A stretch of DNA of 64,000 bases from Pararhodobacter marinus. Lineage in GTDB: Bacteria > Pseudomonadota > Alphaproteobacteria > Rhodobacterales > Rhodobacteraceae. The stretch lies in contig NZ_QEYD01000009.1 of the NCBI RefSeq assembly GCF_003122215.1, forward strand, positions 62,001 through 126,000, written 5' to 3'. Of this stretch, positions 34,855 to 45,271 are shown piece after piece. The translations under genes were made by a program, and so were the position numbers. How positions within the stretch are numbered: the stretch's first letter is position 1; each line of letters begins with the position of its first letter. A model generated the notes under the pieces. The model searched no databases. It was given only the letters and a program-made list of their open reading frames with translations, and was not told the origin of the DNA.

Positions 34855-36741
34855 TCAGCCGCGGGCGAGGCTTTCGGCAAGCCGCAAATTGTTGTCCAGA
34901 TCGCGCTTCAGCCAGTGCATCATCTCGGCGACGGCGGTGTCGGCATCGCCCGTCTCGACCGCGCCGCGCAGCGATTGCAGGGCGCGGACGATTTCGAATT
35001 CGGTCAGCAATTCCTCGCGCGCGCAGCCCAGCTTGGGATGCGCGGTCTGCGACAGGCGCGGGCTGACGGTCAGTTCCTCGTGCAGCTTCTCGCCTTCGCG
35101 CAGGCCGGTGGTGATGACCTCGATATCGCCGTCGGGATTGTCCTTGTCCTGAACGGAATACCCGGCCGCTTCGATCACCTGCCGCGCCAGATCGGCGATC
35201 TTCACGGGCTTGCCCATGTCCAGAACGAAGATCTCGCCGCCCTCGGACAGCGTGCCCGCCCACAGGACCAGGCGACAGGCTTCCTGGATCGTCATGAAAT
35301 AGCGCGTGACCTCGGGGTCGGTGACGGTGACGGGCCCGCCGCGGCTGACCTGATCGTAGAAGATCGGCACGACCGATCCCGACGAGCCCAGCACATTGCC
35401 GAACCGCACCATCGAGAACACGGTTTCCTTCGAGCGCCGGGCGCAATCGCCGACGATCAGCTCGGCCATGCGCTTGGTCGCCCCCATCACGCCCAGCGGA
35501 CGCACCGCCTTGTCGGTCGAGACCAGCACGAAACGCTCGATCTTGTTGTCGAGCGCGGCCATGGCCACGGTCTGCGTCCCGAAGACGTTGTTCGCGATCC
35601 CGGCCAGCGGGTTCTTTTCGACCATCGGCACATGCTTGTAGGCGGCGGCATGCAGGATCACCTGCACGCCCTGCGCGCGGATCGTCGCGTCCACAAGCCG
35701 CGCATCGTTGACCGAGCCCAGGATCGGCACGATCTCGGTGCCCGTATCCTCGGCCAGGGCGCGCAATTCCCGGTCGATGGAGAACAGCGCGAATTCGGTC
35801 AGTTCCAGCAAGACCAGCCGCTCGGGCTTGCAGCTGAGGATCTGGCGGCAGATTTCAGACCCGATCGAACCGCCCGCGCCGGTGATCATCACGCAGCGCC
35901 CGCGATAGGCGGTGCAGCCGCCATCCAGCGCGTCTTTCAGATGCTTGCGGCCCAGAACCTGGTTGGGCAGCACCGGCGCCAGCTTGTCGACGATTTCTTC
36001 CTGCCCGATCAGCTGCGCGAACGAGGGGAGCGTCTGCACCTCGACCTTCATCTTCGCCACGCGCCGCGCGATCTGCGCCTGACGGGGCTGGCTGAGCGAC
36101 GGCATGGCCAGCAGCACCTTGTCGACATTCTGCGACCGGATCAGCGCCTCGATCCGCTGGGCGGGATACACGGTCTGCCCGGCGACGGTCATGCCGTGCA
36201 GGACGCTGTTGTCGTCCAGAAAGCCCAGCAGACGCACGTCTTCGGTCGATTTCAGCGCCATGGCCAGCTGGATGCCGGTCTTGCCCGCGCCGTAGATCAG
36301 CACGCGGGTCTCGTCGACATTCTTGCGGTACAGCGCGAGGAGGATCTGCAGCAGCACCAGCCGCGACGTGGCCGAGAAGACCGAATACATCAGCGCCAGA
36401 ATGACGGGCGTGCCCGCCTGGACGTTCGACTGCCCCATCAGCACCATGATCGCCAGCATCCCGGCCAGCATCCCGCCCAGCGCGGCCGAGCGGCCCAGCG
36501 CCGACAATTCGTAGGATTTGAGCTGCACGCGCGGCAATCCCAGCGAGACCGAGATGAACCCCGCCGCGACCGACAACAGGATCATCGCCGGAAGCTCGGC
36601 GCGGATTTCCTGCAGGAAGGGGATCGTGCTGGACGACACCGCCATCGACACCAGAAGCGAGACGGGAACCAGCAGGATGTCCAGCCAGAGCAGGATCAAT
36701 TGCTTGGTCCGCCGGGACAGGGTGGTCAAACGGGTCAGCAT
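34855..36741 (-). CDS. Membrane-bound nucleoside-diphosphate-sugar 4,6-dehydratase (FlaA1/CapD/WbpM family)
   Basis: 628 residues. Four N-terminal membrane helices (about 15-135) are followed by a first Rossmann domain (VLIYGAGKTGIQLA) and a second, catalytic SDR domain: TGAGGSIGSEICRQI, HAAAYKHVPMVEKNP, VSTDKAVRPLGVMGATKR. The family makes UDP- or other NDP-4-keto-6-deoxy-sugars for capsule, O-antigen or glycoprotein glycans. The ATG at 36741 has GAAGG 4-5 bases upstream; the TTG 12 bases earlier is less likely. The upstream 220 bases are A/T-rich and probably contain its promoter. Confidence 0.92.
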   Translation of the reverse strand: MLTRLTTLSRRTKQLILLWLDILLVPVSLLVSMAVSSSTIPFLQEIRAELPAMILLSVAAGFISVSLGLPRVQLKSYELSALGRSAALGGMLAGMLAIMVLMGQSNVQAGTPVILALMYSVFSATSRLVLLQILLALYRKNVDETRVLIYGAGKTGIQLAMALKSTEDVRLLGFLDDNSVLHGMTVAGQTVYPAQRIEALIRSQNVDKVLLAMPSLSQPRQAQIARRVAKMKVEVQTLPSFAQLIGQEEIVDKLAPVLPNQVLGRKHLKDALDGGCTAYRGRCVMITGAGGSIGSEICRQILSCKPERLVLLELTEFALFSIDRELRALAEDTGTEIVPILGSVNDARLVDATIRAQGVQVILHAAAYKHVPMVEKNPLAGIANNVFGTQTVAMAALDNKIERFVLVSTDKAVRPLGVMGATKRMAELIVGDCARRSKETVFSMVRFGNVLGSSGSVVPIFYDQVSRGGPVTVTDPEVTRYFMTIQEACRLVLWAGTLSEGGEIFVLDMGKPVKIADLARQVIEAAGYSVQDKDNPDGDIEVITTGLREGEKLHEELTVSPRLSQTAHPKLGCAREELLTEFEIVRALQSLRGAVETGDADTAVAEMMHWLKRDLDNNLRLAESLARG

Positions 36742-36961
36742 AAATACCTTCAATGCAGCTGCGGCAAAACGGGATTGATCGTGCGACTCGAACCGATGCG
36801 CGTCAGGTGCCGTAACAGGCCTATCTGAGCATGAAACGGCCGATATTGCATCATAATTTGGACTACATGGTCAGGCTTGGGCATTCTTTTGCCCAATGCC
36901 GTGGCATTTTCGCATAGGTCGCGATGCTGCGGTGCGGCGCGAGGGTCTTGGAAATGCTGCG

Positions 36962-38320
<1,359 letters not shown>

Positions 38321-38332
38321 TCAACGCCCGCG

Positions 38333-40024
38333 TCAATGCGCGCCCATCGTGGTGGCCGTAATCTGCCCGGCACCCGTGTCGCGCGTCAGTTCCGCGCGGG
38401 CCAGCGCGATGCCCGCCTGGATGTCGGGGGCGTGCGGGACGCCCGGGGCCGCCAGGCCATGCGCCTGAAGCCCGGCTTGCAAGGCCTCGTCGCCGCCGGA
38501 CAGCACGACCAGAACACCCCGCCGCTGCGCGCTTGTCACCAGCCCGGCGATGGTGTGGATCGCGGTGGAATCCACCATCGCCGCTTCGGTGAAATCGACG
38601 ACCATCGCGCGATGGGTGTCGCCGATCCGTTCCAGCACCGCCCCGACCGAGGCCGCGGCGCCAAAGAAAAACGCCCCCCGGATGCGGTAGACGACGATCT
38701 CGTCGTCGCGGCGCAGCCCGGTCGGGGCAGTGTCGGACTCGTCTCCCTCCAGCGTCGCCACCTCGGCTGCCTTGCTCATACGGTGGATGAACAGCACCGA
38801 TCCCAGCGCGAAACCGACGACGATCGCCTCGGTCAGGTCGCGGAACACGGTCAGCAGCAGCGTCACGGCCAGCACCGCCGCATCGGCTTTCGAACTGCGG
38901 ATCAGCGTGGCGATGGCGTGGCGCTCGATCATGTTCCACGCCACCGTCGCCAGAACCCCCGCCAGCGCGGCGAGCGGGATCATCCCCACAAGGGGCGCGG
39001 CCAGCATCATGAAGGCCAAGACGAAGACCGCATGCAGCATCCCCGCGACCGGCGAATGCGCATTGGCGCGGACATTGGTCGCGGTCCGGGCGATGGTGCC
39101 GGTCGCGACCATGCCGCCCATCATCCCCGAGGCAAGGTTCGCAGCCCCCTGCGCGATCAGCTCCATGTTCGAGGAATGGCGCCGCCCGCTCATCCCGTCC
39201 GCGACCACCGCCGACAACAGCGCCTCGATGGAACCCAAGAGCGCAAAGCCCACCGCATTGGGCAACACGGCGACCACCAGCTCCCACGAGACCGGCGGCA
39301 GGGACGGCGCGGGCAGCATCGCCGGGACCGCGCCGAAGGTCGACACGATGGTCGGCGTGTCCAGATCGAGAAGCGCCACAGCCAGCGTCGTGACCACGAC
39401 CGCGATCAGCAGCTCGGGCAGGCGCGGGGCGACGCGCTTGAGGCCAAGGATCAGCGCGATGGTGACGGCGGCCAGCGCGATGGTGACGGGGTTGGCGGTG
39501 GGCAGCGCCTGCCAGATCGCGGGCAGTTTCTCAAGGATCGGGCCGGGCTCGGGGCCGTCCAGCGTCAGGCCCAGCAGATCCTTGATCTGGCTGGCGAAAA
39601 TGATCGTGCCGATGCCGGTCGTAAAGCCCACGGTGACGGGATAGGGGATGAAACGGATATACGAGCCCAGCCGCAAAAGCCCGAGAGCGGCCATGATGAC
39701 CCCGGCCAGCATGGTGGCCAGGAACATCCCGCCGATCCCGTGCTGCGCCACCGTCGCCGCGACCAGCACGATGAACGCGCCCGCCGGCCCGCCGATCTGA
39801 TAGCGCGAGCCGCCCAGGGCCGAGATCATGAAGCCGCCGACGATCGCCGTGTAGAGCCCCATCGCCGGCGTCCCGCCCGAGGCAATGGCGATGGCCATCG
39901 ACAGGGGCAGGGCGACGATGGCGACGGTCAGCCCGGCAAGGGCGTCGCGTTTGAGATGTGTCAGCGAGTATCCCTCGCGCAGGACGGGATACAGGGCCGG
40001 AACGAGCCTGTCGGAATAGGGCAT
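38333..40024 (-). CDS. SulP (SLC26) family anion transporter with STAS domain
   Basis: 563 residues: about 12-14 membrane helices (1-430) and a cytoplasmic STAS domain (about 435-550, with RGAFFFGAA and MVDSTAIHT, the usual regulatory Ser/Thr). Early signature GYSLTHLKRDALAGLTVAIVALP and PAGAFIVLV are typical. Members import sulfate, or bicarbonate with Na+ (BicA type). A beta-carbonic anhydrase gene 87 bases upstream argues for bicarbonate; the nearby sulfotransferases argue for sulfate. Substrate not decidable from the sequence. Confidence 0.9.
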   Translation of the reverse strand: MPYSDRLVPALYPVLREGYSLTHLKRDALAGLTVAIVALPLSMAIAIASGGTPAMGLYTAIVGGFMISALGGSRYQIGGPAGAFIVLVAATVAQHGIGGMFLATMLAGVIMAALGLLRLGSYIRFIPYPVTVGFTTGIGTIIFASQIKDLLGLTLDGPEPGPILEKLPAIWQALPTANPVTIALAAVTIALILGLKRVAPRLPELLIAVVVTTLAVALLDLDTPTIVSTFGAVPAMLPAPSLPPVSWELVVAVLPNAVGFALLGSIEALLSAVVADGMSGRRHSSNMELIAQGAANLASGMMGGMVATGTIARTATNVRANAHSPVAGMLHAVFVLAFMMLAAPLVGMIPLAALAGVLATVAWNMIERHAIATLIRSSKADAAVLAVTLLLTVFRDLTEAIVVGFALGSVLFIHRMSKAAEVATLEGDESDTAPTGLRRDDEIVVYRIRGAFFFGAAASVGAVLERIGDTHRAMVVDFTEAAMVDSTAIHTIAGLVTSAQRRGVLVVLSGGDEALQAGLQAHGLAAPGVPHAPDIQAGIALARAELTRDTGAGQITATTMGAH

Positions 40025-40111
40025 GGGACCGCCGGAAAAGAAGGAACGGCGCGAACTTAGCGCGCCGTTCCCGGATTTCGCAAGAGCGGCGCGCGGCGCG
40101 CCGGCTGCGAC

Positions 40112-40765
40112 TCAGCCGACCGGCACGAAGGCGTCGATGTCGGAATCGTAGGCGTCCAGCCCGCCTTCGCCAATATTATGCCACAATCCGTGCAGCGTCA
40201 GGGTCTCGGACTCGACGGCCTCGCGCACGAAGGGAAAGGTCATCAGGTTGGCGAGCGAGATCTTCACCGCCTCTTTCTCCATCGCCGCGATGCGCTCGGC
40301 CTCGTCGGCGATCGCGCCGGTGGCCTCGTATCCCGGGCGCAGGATCTCCATCCATGTTCCCACGAAGCTCGACTCCGCCGACAGCTCGGGCGCCTTGCCC
40401 GCGCACATGTCATGACAGCCGCGCACACCGCCGCAATTTGAATGCCCGACGACGATCAAATGCGCGACTTTCAAGGCGGTTACCGCATATTCGACCGCCG
40501 CCGAGGTGCCGTGCTGCTGACCATCCGGCGTGTAGGGCGGCACCAGGTTGGCGATGTTGCGGTGGATGAAGAACTCGCCGGGATCCGCGCCGAAGATCGA
40601 GGTCACATGCACGCGCGAGTCACAACAGGCGATCAGCATCGAGCGCGGATGCTGGCCTTCCTGGGCGAGGTGGCGAAACCAGCTCTTGTTCTCGGCGTAA
40701 TGCGTAGCGCGCCAGCCACGAAACCGGTTGGTCAGGTATCCGGGCAATTTGCGGGCATTCGGCAT
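40112..40765 (-). CDS. Beta-class carbonic anhydrase
   Basis: 217 residues, the usual length. Catalyses CO2/bicarbonate interconversion. Zinc and active-site residues: C47, D49, R51 in ACCDSR, H108 and C111 in GHSNCGGV. SVGTWMEIL-type and LWHNIGEGGLDAYDSD end segments fit the prokaryotic branch. It is transcribed upstream of, and in the same direction as, the SulP gene, a pairing known from putative bicarbonate-uptake units. Confidence 0.95.
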   Translation of the reverse strand: MPNARKLPGYLTNRFRGWRATHYAENKSWFRHLAQEGQHPRSMLIACCDSRVHVTSIFGADPGEFFIHRNIANLVPPYTPDGQQHGTSAAVEYAVTALKVAHLIVVGHSNCGGVRGCHDMCAGKAPELSAESSFVGTWMEILRPGYEATGAIADEAERIAAMEKEAVKISLANLMTFPFVREAVESETLTLHGLWHNIGEGGLDAYDSDIDAFVPVG

Positions 40766-40923
40766 CGGCGTTTCCTCTTAATTCCACCACAATCCGGTGC
40801 TAAGCTCAATTTGCAGGAAAATCGAGCAGCTTTCCCGCACCCGGGGCAACGAATTGTTAGCCCGGATCAAAGATCCTTCGGGCGGGTGCAAGGGAAATAG
40901 ACTGGGGCAGAAAGGGTGCGATC

Positions 40924-41304
40924 GTGACTATTGTCGTCGAATTGCGTCCAAGCGAACGTGTCATCATCGACACGGCGACCTTGGATGCCGTCTTTAAGAC
41001 TCTGGGCCACCGTGGGGCCGAGAGTCATGTCATCGAAACCGTCGAGGCGATCTCGGACCTTCTGGCCGAGGTCGACGCGATGGTGCGGGCCGATAATCTG
41101 GCCGGGATTCCGGAACTGGCGCAGCGCGTGTCGCGGCTGAGTTTGGATATCGGCCTGACCTCGCTGGCGCGTGTCTCGCGCGACATGGGGATTTCGGCGC
41201 GTGAGGGCGATATCGTCGCCTATCGGGCGATCTGGGAACGGCTGGTGCGCATCGGCGACCGCTCGCTGGCGCTGGTCTGGGAAGTGCCCGGCCTGTCGAT
41301 GTAG
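40924..41304 (+). CDS. Small helical protein of unknown function
   Basis: 126 residues starting at GTG (MTIVVELRPSERVIIDTATL). The body is mostly amphipathic helix, with HRGAESHVIETVEAISDLLAE and VSRLSLDIGLTSLARVSRDM. It has the size of a histidine-phosphotransfer helix bundle, but the canonical HxLKG histidine motif is not present, so no such claim is made. AAAGGG precedes the start by about 10 bases. Divergent from the carbonic anhydrase gene (158 bases) and 298 bases before the aminopeptidase gene; no operon partner. Confidence 0.65.
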   Translation: MTIVVELRPSERVIIDTATLDAVFKTLGHRGAESHVIETVEAISDLLAEVDAMVRADNLAGIPELAQRVSRLSLDIGLTSLARVSRDMGISAREGDIVAYRAIWERLVRIGDRSLALVWEVPGLSM

Positions 41305-41602
41305 CCGGTCGCGGTCCCGCGCGGACAGGGCGGCGGAACCGGGTGTATCCCCCGCCGCCACGCGCTTGCGTCGGGCGGGCAGGGGATTCCTGTCACGCCC
41401 TCCGGCGCCAGGACTTTCTGCGAACCCGTTTCGACATCCGGATTGGTGCGCGCAGTTTGGTGCGCGCCGCGACGCCGGCTGTTCATGCGGCTTTCTTATC
41501 CGGGCTGTTCCGGCGGGGCCTCGCTGAGCGCGGTTCAATCGCTCTTTCCCTTCGGGACCCCGACGGCATAGGGTGGCGCAAAGATCGAAACCGGGACTTT
41601 CC

Positions 41603-43036
41603 ATGCGCCGTTCTCTCTCAGCCTTCGCTTCGACCGATCAAGCCTCGATCCCGCTGCATGTCGTCACCGCCGACAGTCTGGCGCAATGGCTTGACGGACA
41701 GCCCGAGCGTGTGCGCGCCTGGGTCGCCAATACGGGCTTCCAGGGCCGCTCGGGCGAGACGCTCTGCGTGCCGGATGCCTCGGGCGGGATCGACATGGCC
41801 TTGTCCGGCCTCGGCAGCGCCGCGGCGCAGGCCCGCAACCGCTTCGCGCTGGGCGCGGCCCGGCTCAAACTGCCTGCCGGAACCTATCATCTTGCCGGCG
41901 GCCTTGACCCTGAAGCCGTCGCCGAACAGGCGCTCGGCTGGCTTCTGGCCGGCTACAGTTTCGAGCGGTTCCGCCATCGCCCGGCCGAGGAATTGTCGCT
42001 TCCCGCGCTCAAGGCCCCGCCGGGTCTCGACGCCAAGCGCATTGAGATCCTCGCCGCGGCCGAATGGCTGACGCGCGACCTGATCAACACGCCCGCCTCG
42101 CAGCTTGGCCCCGAAGAGCTGGAAACCACGGTCCTGTCGCTGGCCGAGGAATACAAGGCCGAAGTATCGGTCACCTATGGCGACGATCTCCTGGTCGAGA
42201 ATTTTCCGCTGATCCACGCCGTGGGCCGCGCCTCGGACCGGATGCCGCGGCTTCTGGACCTGCGCTGGGGCGATGAGGGGCCGCGCCTGACGCTGGTTGG
42301 CAAGGGCGTCTGTTTCGATACCGGCGGGCTGAACATCAAGCCGGGCGCCTCGATGGGGCTGATGAAGAAGGATATGGGCGGGGCGGCCACCGTTCTGGGG
42401 CTGGCGATGATGATCATGGCGCTGGGCTGGAAGGTCCGCCTGCGCGTGCTGATCCCGGCGGTCGAAAACGCCATTTCCGGCAGCGCGATGCGACCGGGCG
42501 ACGTGCTGACCGCGCGCAACGGCAAGACCATCGAAGTCAACAACACTGATGCCGAAGGCCGTCTGGTGCTGGCCGACGCGCTGGCACTCGCCTGCGAGGA
42601 AGCGCCCGACGCGCTGATCTGCATGGCGACGCTGACGGGAGCGGCACGCGTGGCGCTGGGGCCCGACCTGCCGCCCTTCTACACCGACGACGAACTGCTG
42701 GCCGAGGCGCTGGCCCGCGCCGCGCGCGCCGAATCCGATCCGCTCTGGCGGATGCCCTTCCACGCGCCCTATGAAAGCCTGATCGAACCCGGGATCGCCG
42801 ATCTGGACAACGCGCCCTCGGGCGGCATGGCGGGCTCGATCACCGCCGCGCTGTTTCTGCGTCGCTTCGCGGAAGGGGCGCAGCGTTTCGCGCATTTCGA
42901 TATCTATGGCTGGCAGCCCACCGCCGCGCCCGGCCGGCCCAAGGGCGGCGTCGGGCAGGGCGCGCGCGCGCTTCTGCGGGCCCTGCCCGAGATCCTCGGC
43001 CCCGATATCGCGCCGGGGGGCCGTGCCGCGTCATGA
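41603..43036 (+). CDS. Leucyl aminopeptidase (M17 family)
   Basis: 477 residues. Two-metal cytoplasmic aminopeptidase. The catalytic core shows VGKGVCFDTGGLNIKP, MKKDMGGAA and the signature NTDAEGRL at 314-321 (D316, E318, R320). The N-terminal macro-like domain is shorter than in PepA. The ATG is at 41603; an upstream GTG at 41573 would add ten residues. The stop overlaps the NlpC/P60 gene by four bases (ATGA), so both enzymes may work in peptide recycling, including wall peptides. The 298 bases upstream contain no gene. Confidence 0.93.
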   Translation: MRRSLSAFASTDQASIPLHVVTADSLAQWLDGQPERVRAWVANTGFQGRSGETLCVPDASGGIDMALSGLGSAAAQARNRFALGAARLKLPAGTYHLAGGLDPEAVAEQALGWLLAGYSFERFRHRPAEELSLPALKAPPGLDAKRIEILAAAEWLTRDLINTPASQLGPEELETTVLSLAEEYKAEVSVTYGDDLLVENFPLIHAVGRASDRMPRLLDLRWGDEGPRLTLVGKGVCFDTGGLNIKPGASMGLMKKDMGGAATVLGLAMMIMALGWKVRLRVLIPAVENAISGSAMRPGDVLTARNGKTIEVNNTDAEGRLVLADALALACEEAPDALICMATLTGAARVALGPDLPPFYTDDELLAEALARAARAESDPLWRMPFHAPYESLIEPGIADLDNAPSGGMAGSITAALFLRRFAEGAQRFAHFDIYGWQPTAAPGRPKGGVGQGARALLRALPEILGPDIAPGGRAAS

Positions 43037-43848
43037 CCGATCGTCGCTATCTGCGCGCGGCGGGCGGCGTCGCGCATGACAGCCTCCGCGGCGCGCTGGA
43101 CGGGGTGCTCTTCGTGGCCGGGCGCTGGCAGCGGGTGAGGGCCCCACTTGCGGATCTGCGCGAAACGCCCGGCGGCGCGCGCGACCGGCAGCTTCTGCAC
43201 GGCACGCGGGTCTGCATCATCACCGAATGCGACGGCCATGCCTTCGGCTTCGACGAGGACGAGGGCTATTGCGGCTGGCTGCGCGAGAGCGATCTGGGCG
43301 ATGACGGCGCGGTCACGCATTGGGTCTCGGCGCCCGCGACGCATCTCTATAACGCGCCCGACATCAAGCAAGGCGACCGCATGGCCCTGAACATGGGCGC
43401 GCGGCTGAGGGTCACGGGTGAAGAAGGCCGCTTCGCCGTCACGCCCGACGGCTATGTCCCGGCCCGCCACCTGCGCGCGATCGGCGACTGGCGCGATGAC
43501 CTCGTGTCGGTGGCGCGCGACTTCCTGGGAACGCCCTATCTGTGGGGCGGCAATTCGCGCAGCGGCATCGATTGTTCGGGGCTGGTTCAGGCCGCGTTCC
43601 GCGCGCTCGGCCGCGACTGCGCGGGCGACAGCGATATCCAGAGCCAGATGGCCGGGGCCGAGGTGGTGCCGGGGCAGGAAGAGGCGGGCGACCTGATCTT
43701 CTGGGCGGGCCATGTGGCGATCGTCAGCGCCCCGGGCCGGACGATCCACGCCAATGCCCACCACATGGCGGTGACAGAGGAGGCGCTCGACGCGGTGATC
43801 GCCCGCGCCGAAGAACCGGTGCTGCGCCGGGTGCGCCCGGCAGGGTGA
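43033..43848 (+). CDS. NlpC/P60 family cell-wall peptidase with two SH3-like domains
   Basis: 271 residues. Residues about 25-145 form two SH3b-like domains (HLYNAPDIKQGDR...). The C-terminal catalytic domain contains DCSGLVQ (C181), GHVAIV (H227) and a polar third residue in HANAHHMAV. The family cleaves D-Glu-diaminopimelate bonds in murein peptides. No signal peptide is seen, so it probably works on recycled muropeptides in the cytoplasm, together with the co-translated aminopeptidase. A repeat pair follows the stop. Confidence 0.9.
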   Translation: MTDRRYLRAAGGVAHDSLRGALDGVLFVAGRWQRVRAPLADLRETPGGARDRQLLHGTRVCIITECDGHAFGFDEDEGYCGWLRESDLGDDGAVTHWVSAPATHLYNAPDIKQGDRMALNMGARLRVTGEEGRFAVTPDGYVPARHLRAIGDWRDDLVSVARDFLGTPYLWGGNSRSGIDCSGLVQAAFRALGRDCAGDSDIQSQMAGAEVVPGQEEAGDLIFWAGHVAIVSAPGRTIHANAHHMAVTEEALDAVIARAEEPVLRRVRPAG

Positions 43849-43877
43849 GCGCGTCGCAGGCGGGAGCGCCGCGCCGT

Positions 43878-43900
43878 GAGTATTTAAGGCAAAGTGAAGG
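43878..43900 (-). repeat. Dispersed element copy G (short left arm)
   Basis: On the minus strand CCTTCACTTTGCCTTAAATA, a diverged copy of the CTTTGTTC..CAAATA core, most like copy F. It faces copy C across 22 bases. Confidence 0.6.
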
Positions 43901-43903
43901 GGC

Positions 43904-43918
43904 TTAACGAAGTCTTAA
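43904..43918. promoter_or_regulatory. Perfect CtrA-type motif in the loop between element copies G and C
   Basis: TTAA (43904-43907), seven bases CGAAGTC, TTAA (43915-43918). This is the full CtrA consensus TTAA-N7-TTAA. It lies between two convergent gene ends and not at an obvious promoter, so its role is unclear. Confidence 0.5.
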
Positions 43919-43922
43919 GGCC

Positions 43923-43985
43923 CGTCTTTGTTCTTCAAATATCCTGGGGGGTGAGCCGCAGGCGAGGGGGGCAAAGCCCCCCTTT
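43923..43985 (+). repeat. Dispersed element copy C (right arm)
   Basis: CGTCTTTGTTCTTCAAATA, TCCTGGGGGGTGAGCC, then a GGGGGGC-AAA-GCCCCCC hairpin with TTT. The hairpin could also terminate transcription of the NlpC gene. Confidence 0.85.
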
Positions 43986-43995
43986 CCCCGGGCCG

Positions 43996-45234
43996 TTACG
44001 CGTTCCAGGCCCGGTCGCCTGACGCGTCCTTCACCCGAGTCGGCAGGCCGATCCGGTCGAGGATCTCGAAGAAGGGTTTCGGGTCCAGCTCTTCGACATT
44101 CACCATCTTCGACACGTCCCAGGTCCCCTGCGCGATCAGCATCGCCGCGGCCACGGGCGGGACGCCGGCGGTATAGCTGATGCCCTGGCTGCCGACTTCG
44201 TTATAGGCATCCTTGTGATCGGCCACGTTATAGACGAAGACCTCGGTCTCCTTGCCGTCCTTGGTGCCCTTGACCACCGTTCCGATACAGGTTTTGCCGA
44301 CGTAATCGGGCGCCAGCGAGGAGGGGTCGGGCAGCACCGCCTTCACCACCTTGAGCGGGATGACTTCCAGCCCCTCGGCGGTGGTGACGGGTTTCTCCGA
44401 CAGAAGGCCCAGGTTCTTCAGCACCGTGAAGACGTTGATGTAATGGTCGCCGAAGCCCATCCAGAAGCGCACATCCGCCTGCGGGTAATTGGTGGCGAGC
44501 GAATGAACCTCGTCATGGCCGGTCATGTAGGCCTTCTGCATGCCCACGACCGGCAGGTCCCATTCCTTGCCCACTTCGAACATCGTGTTCGACTGCCAGG
44601 CGCCGTTCTGCCACGAATAGACCGTGCCGGTGAATTCGCGGAAATTGATCTCGGGGTCGAAATTGGTCGAGAACCAGCGCCCGTGCGAGCCCGCGTTGAT
44701 GTCGACGATGTCGATCGAGGCGACCGCGTCGAGATAGGTGTCGATGCCGTAGCGGGCATAGGCGTTCACCACGCCCGGATCGAAGCCCACGCCCAGGATC
44801 GCCGTCACGCCCTTTTCGGCGCAGGCTTCCTTCCGCTTCCATTCGTAATTGCCGTACCACGGCGGCGTTTCGCAGATCAGGTTCGGCTCTTCGTGGATCG
44901 CGGTGTCCATATAGGCCACGCCCGTCTCGATGCAGGCGTCGAGCACCGGCATGTTCACGAAGGCCTGCGCGACGTTGATCACGATGTCGACGCCGGTTTC
45001 GCGGATCAGCGCCGCGACCTCGTCCGAATTGCGGGCGTTGACGGCATGGGCTTTCAAAACGCCCTCGCCCTTCATCGCGCCTTTCTCATGGACCGAGGCG
45101 ATGATCGCCTCGCATTTCGAAAGGGTCCGGCTGGCGATATGGATGTCGCCCAGGATGTCGTTGTTCTGCGCGCATTTATGCGCCACGACCTGGGCGACGC
45201 CCCCGGCTCCGATGATCAGGACATTGCGTTTCAT
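43996..45234 (-). CDS. Carboxynorspermidine/carboxyspermidine dehydrogenase (saccharopine dehydrogenase-like)
   Basis: 412 residues. N-terminal NADP-binding NVLIIGAGGVAQVVAHKCAQ, then VDIVINVAQAFVNMPVLDAC and GVGFDPGVVNAYARYG; the length fits carboxynorspermidine synthase (about 400). The enzyme condenses aspartate semialdehyde with putrescine (or diaminopropane) and reduces the product. It is followed 37 bases upstream in the operon by the matching decarboxylase. I use ATG 45234 (AGGGG just upstream); a GTG four codons earlier is possible. Confidence 0.9.
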   Translation of the reverse strand: MKRNVLIIGAGGVAQVVAHKCAQNNDILGDIHIASRTLSKCEAIIASVHEKGAMKGEGVLKAHAVNARNSDEVAALIRETGVDIVINVAQAFVNMPVLDACIETGVAYMDTAIHEEPNLICETPPWYGNYEWKRKEACAEKGVTAILGVGFDPGVVNAYARYGIDTYLDAVASIDIVDINAGSHGRWFSTNFDPEINFREFTGTVYSWQNGAWQSNTMFEVGKEWDLPVVGMQKAYMTGHDEVHSLATNYPQADVRFWMGFGDHYINVFTVLKNLGLLSEKPVTTAEGLEVIPLKVVKAVLPDPSSLAPDYVGKTCIGTVVKGTKDGKETEVFVYNVADHKDAYNEVGSQGISYTAGVPPVAAAMLIAQGTWDVSKMVNVEELDPKPFFEILDRIGLPTRVKDASGDRAWNA

Positions 45235-45271
45235 TCGCCCCTGCACCTCCGTGTTGGTTGGCTTTACTCTG

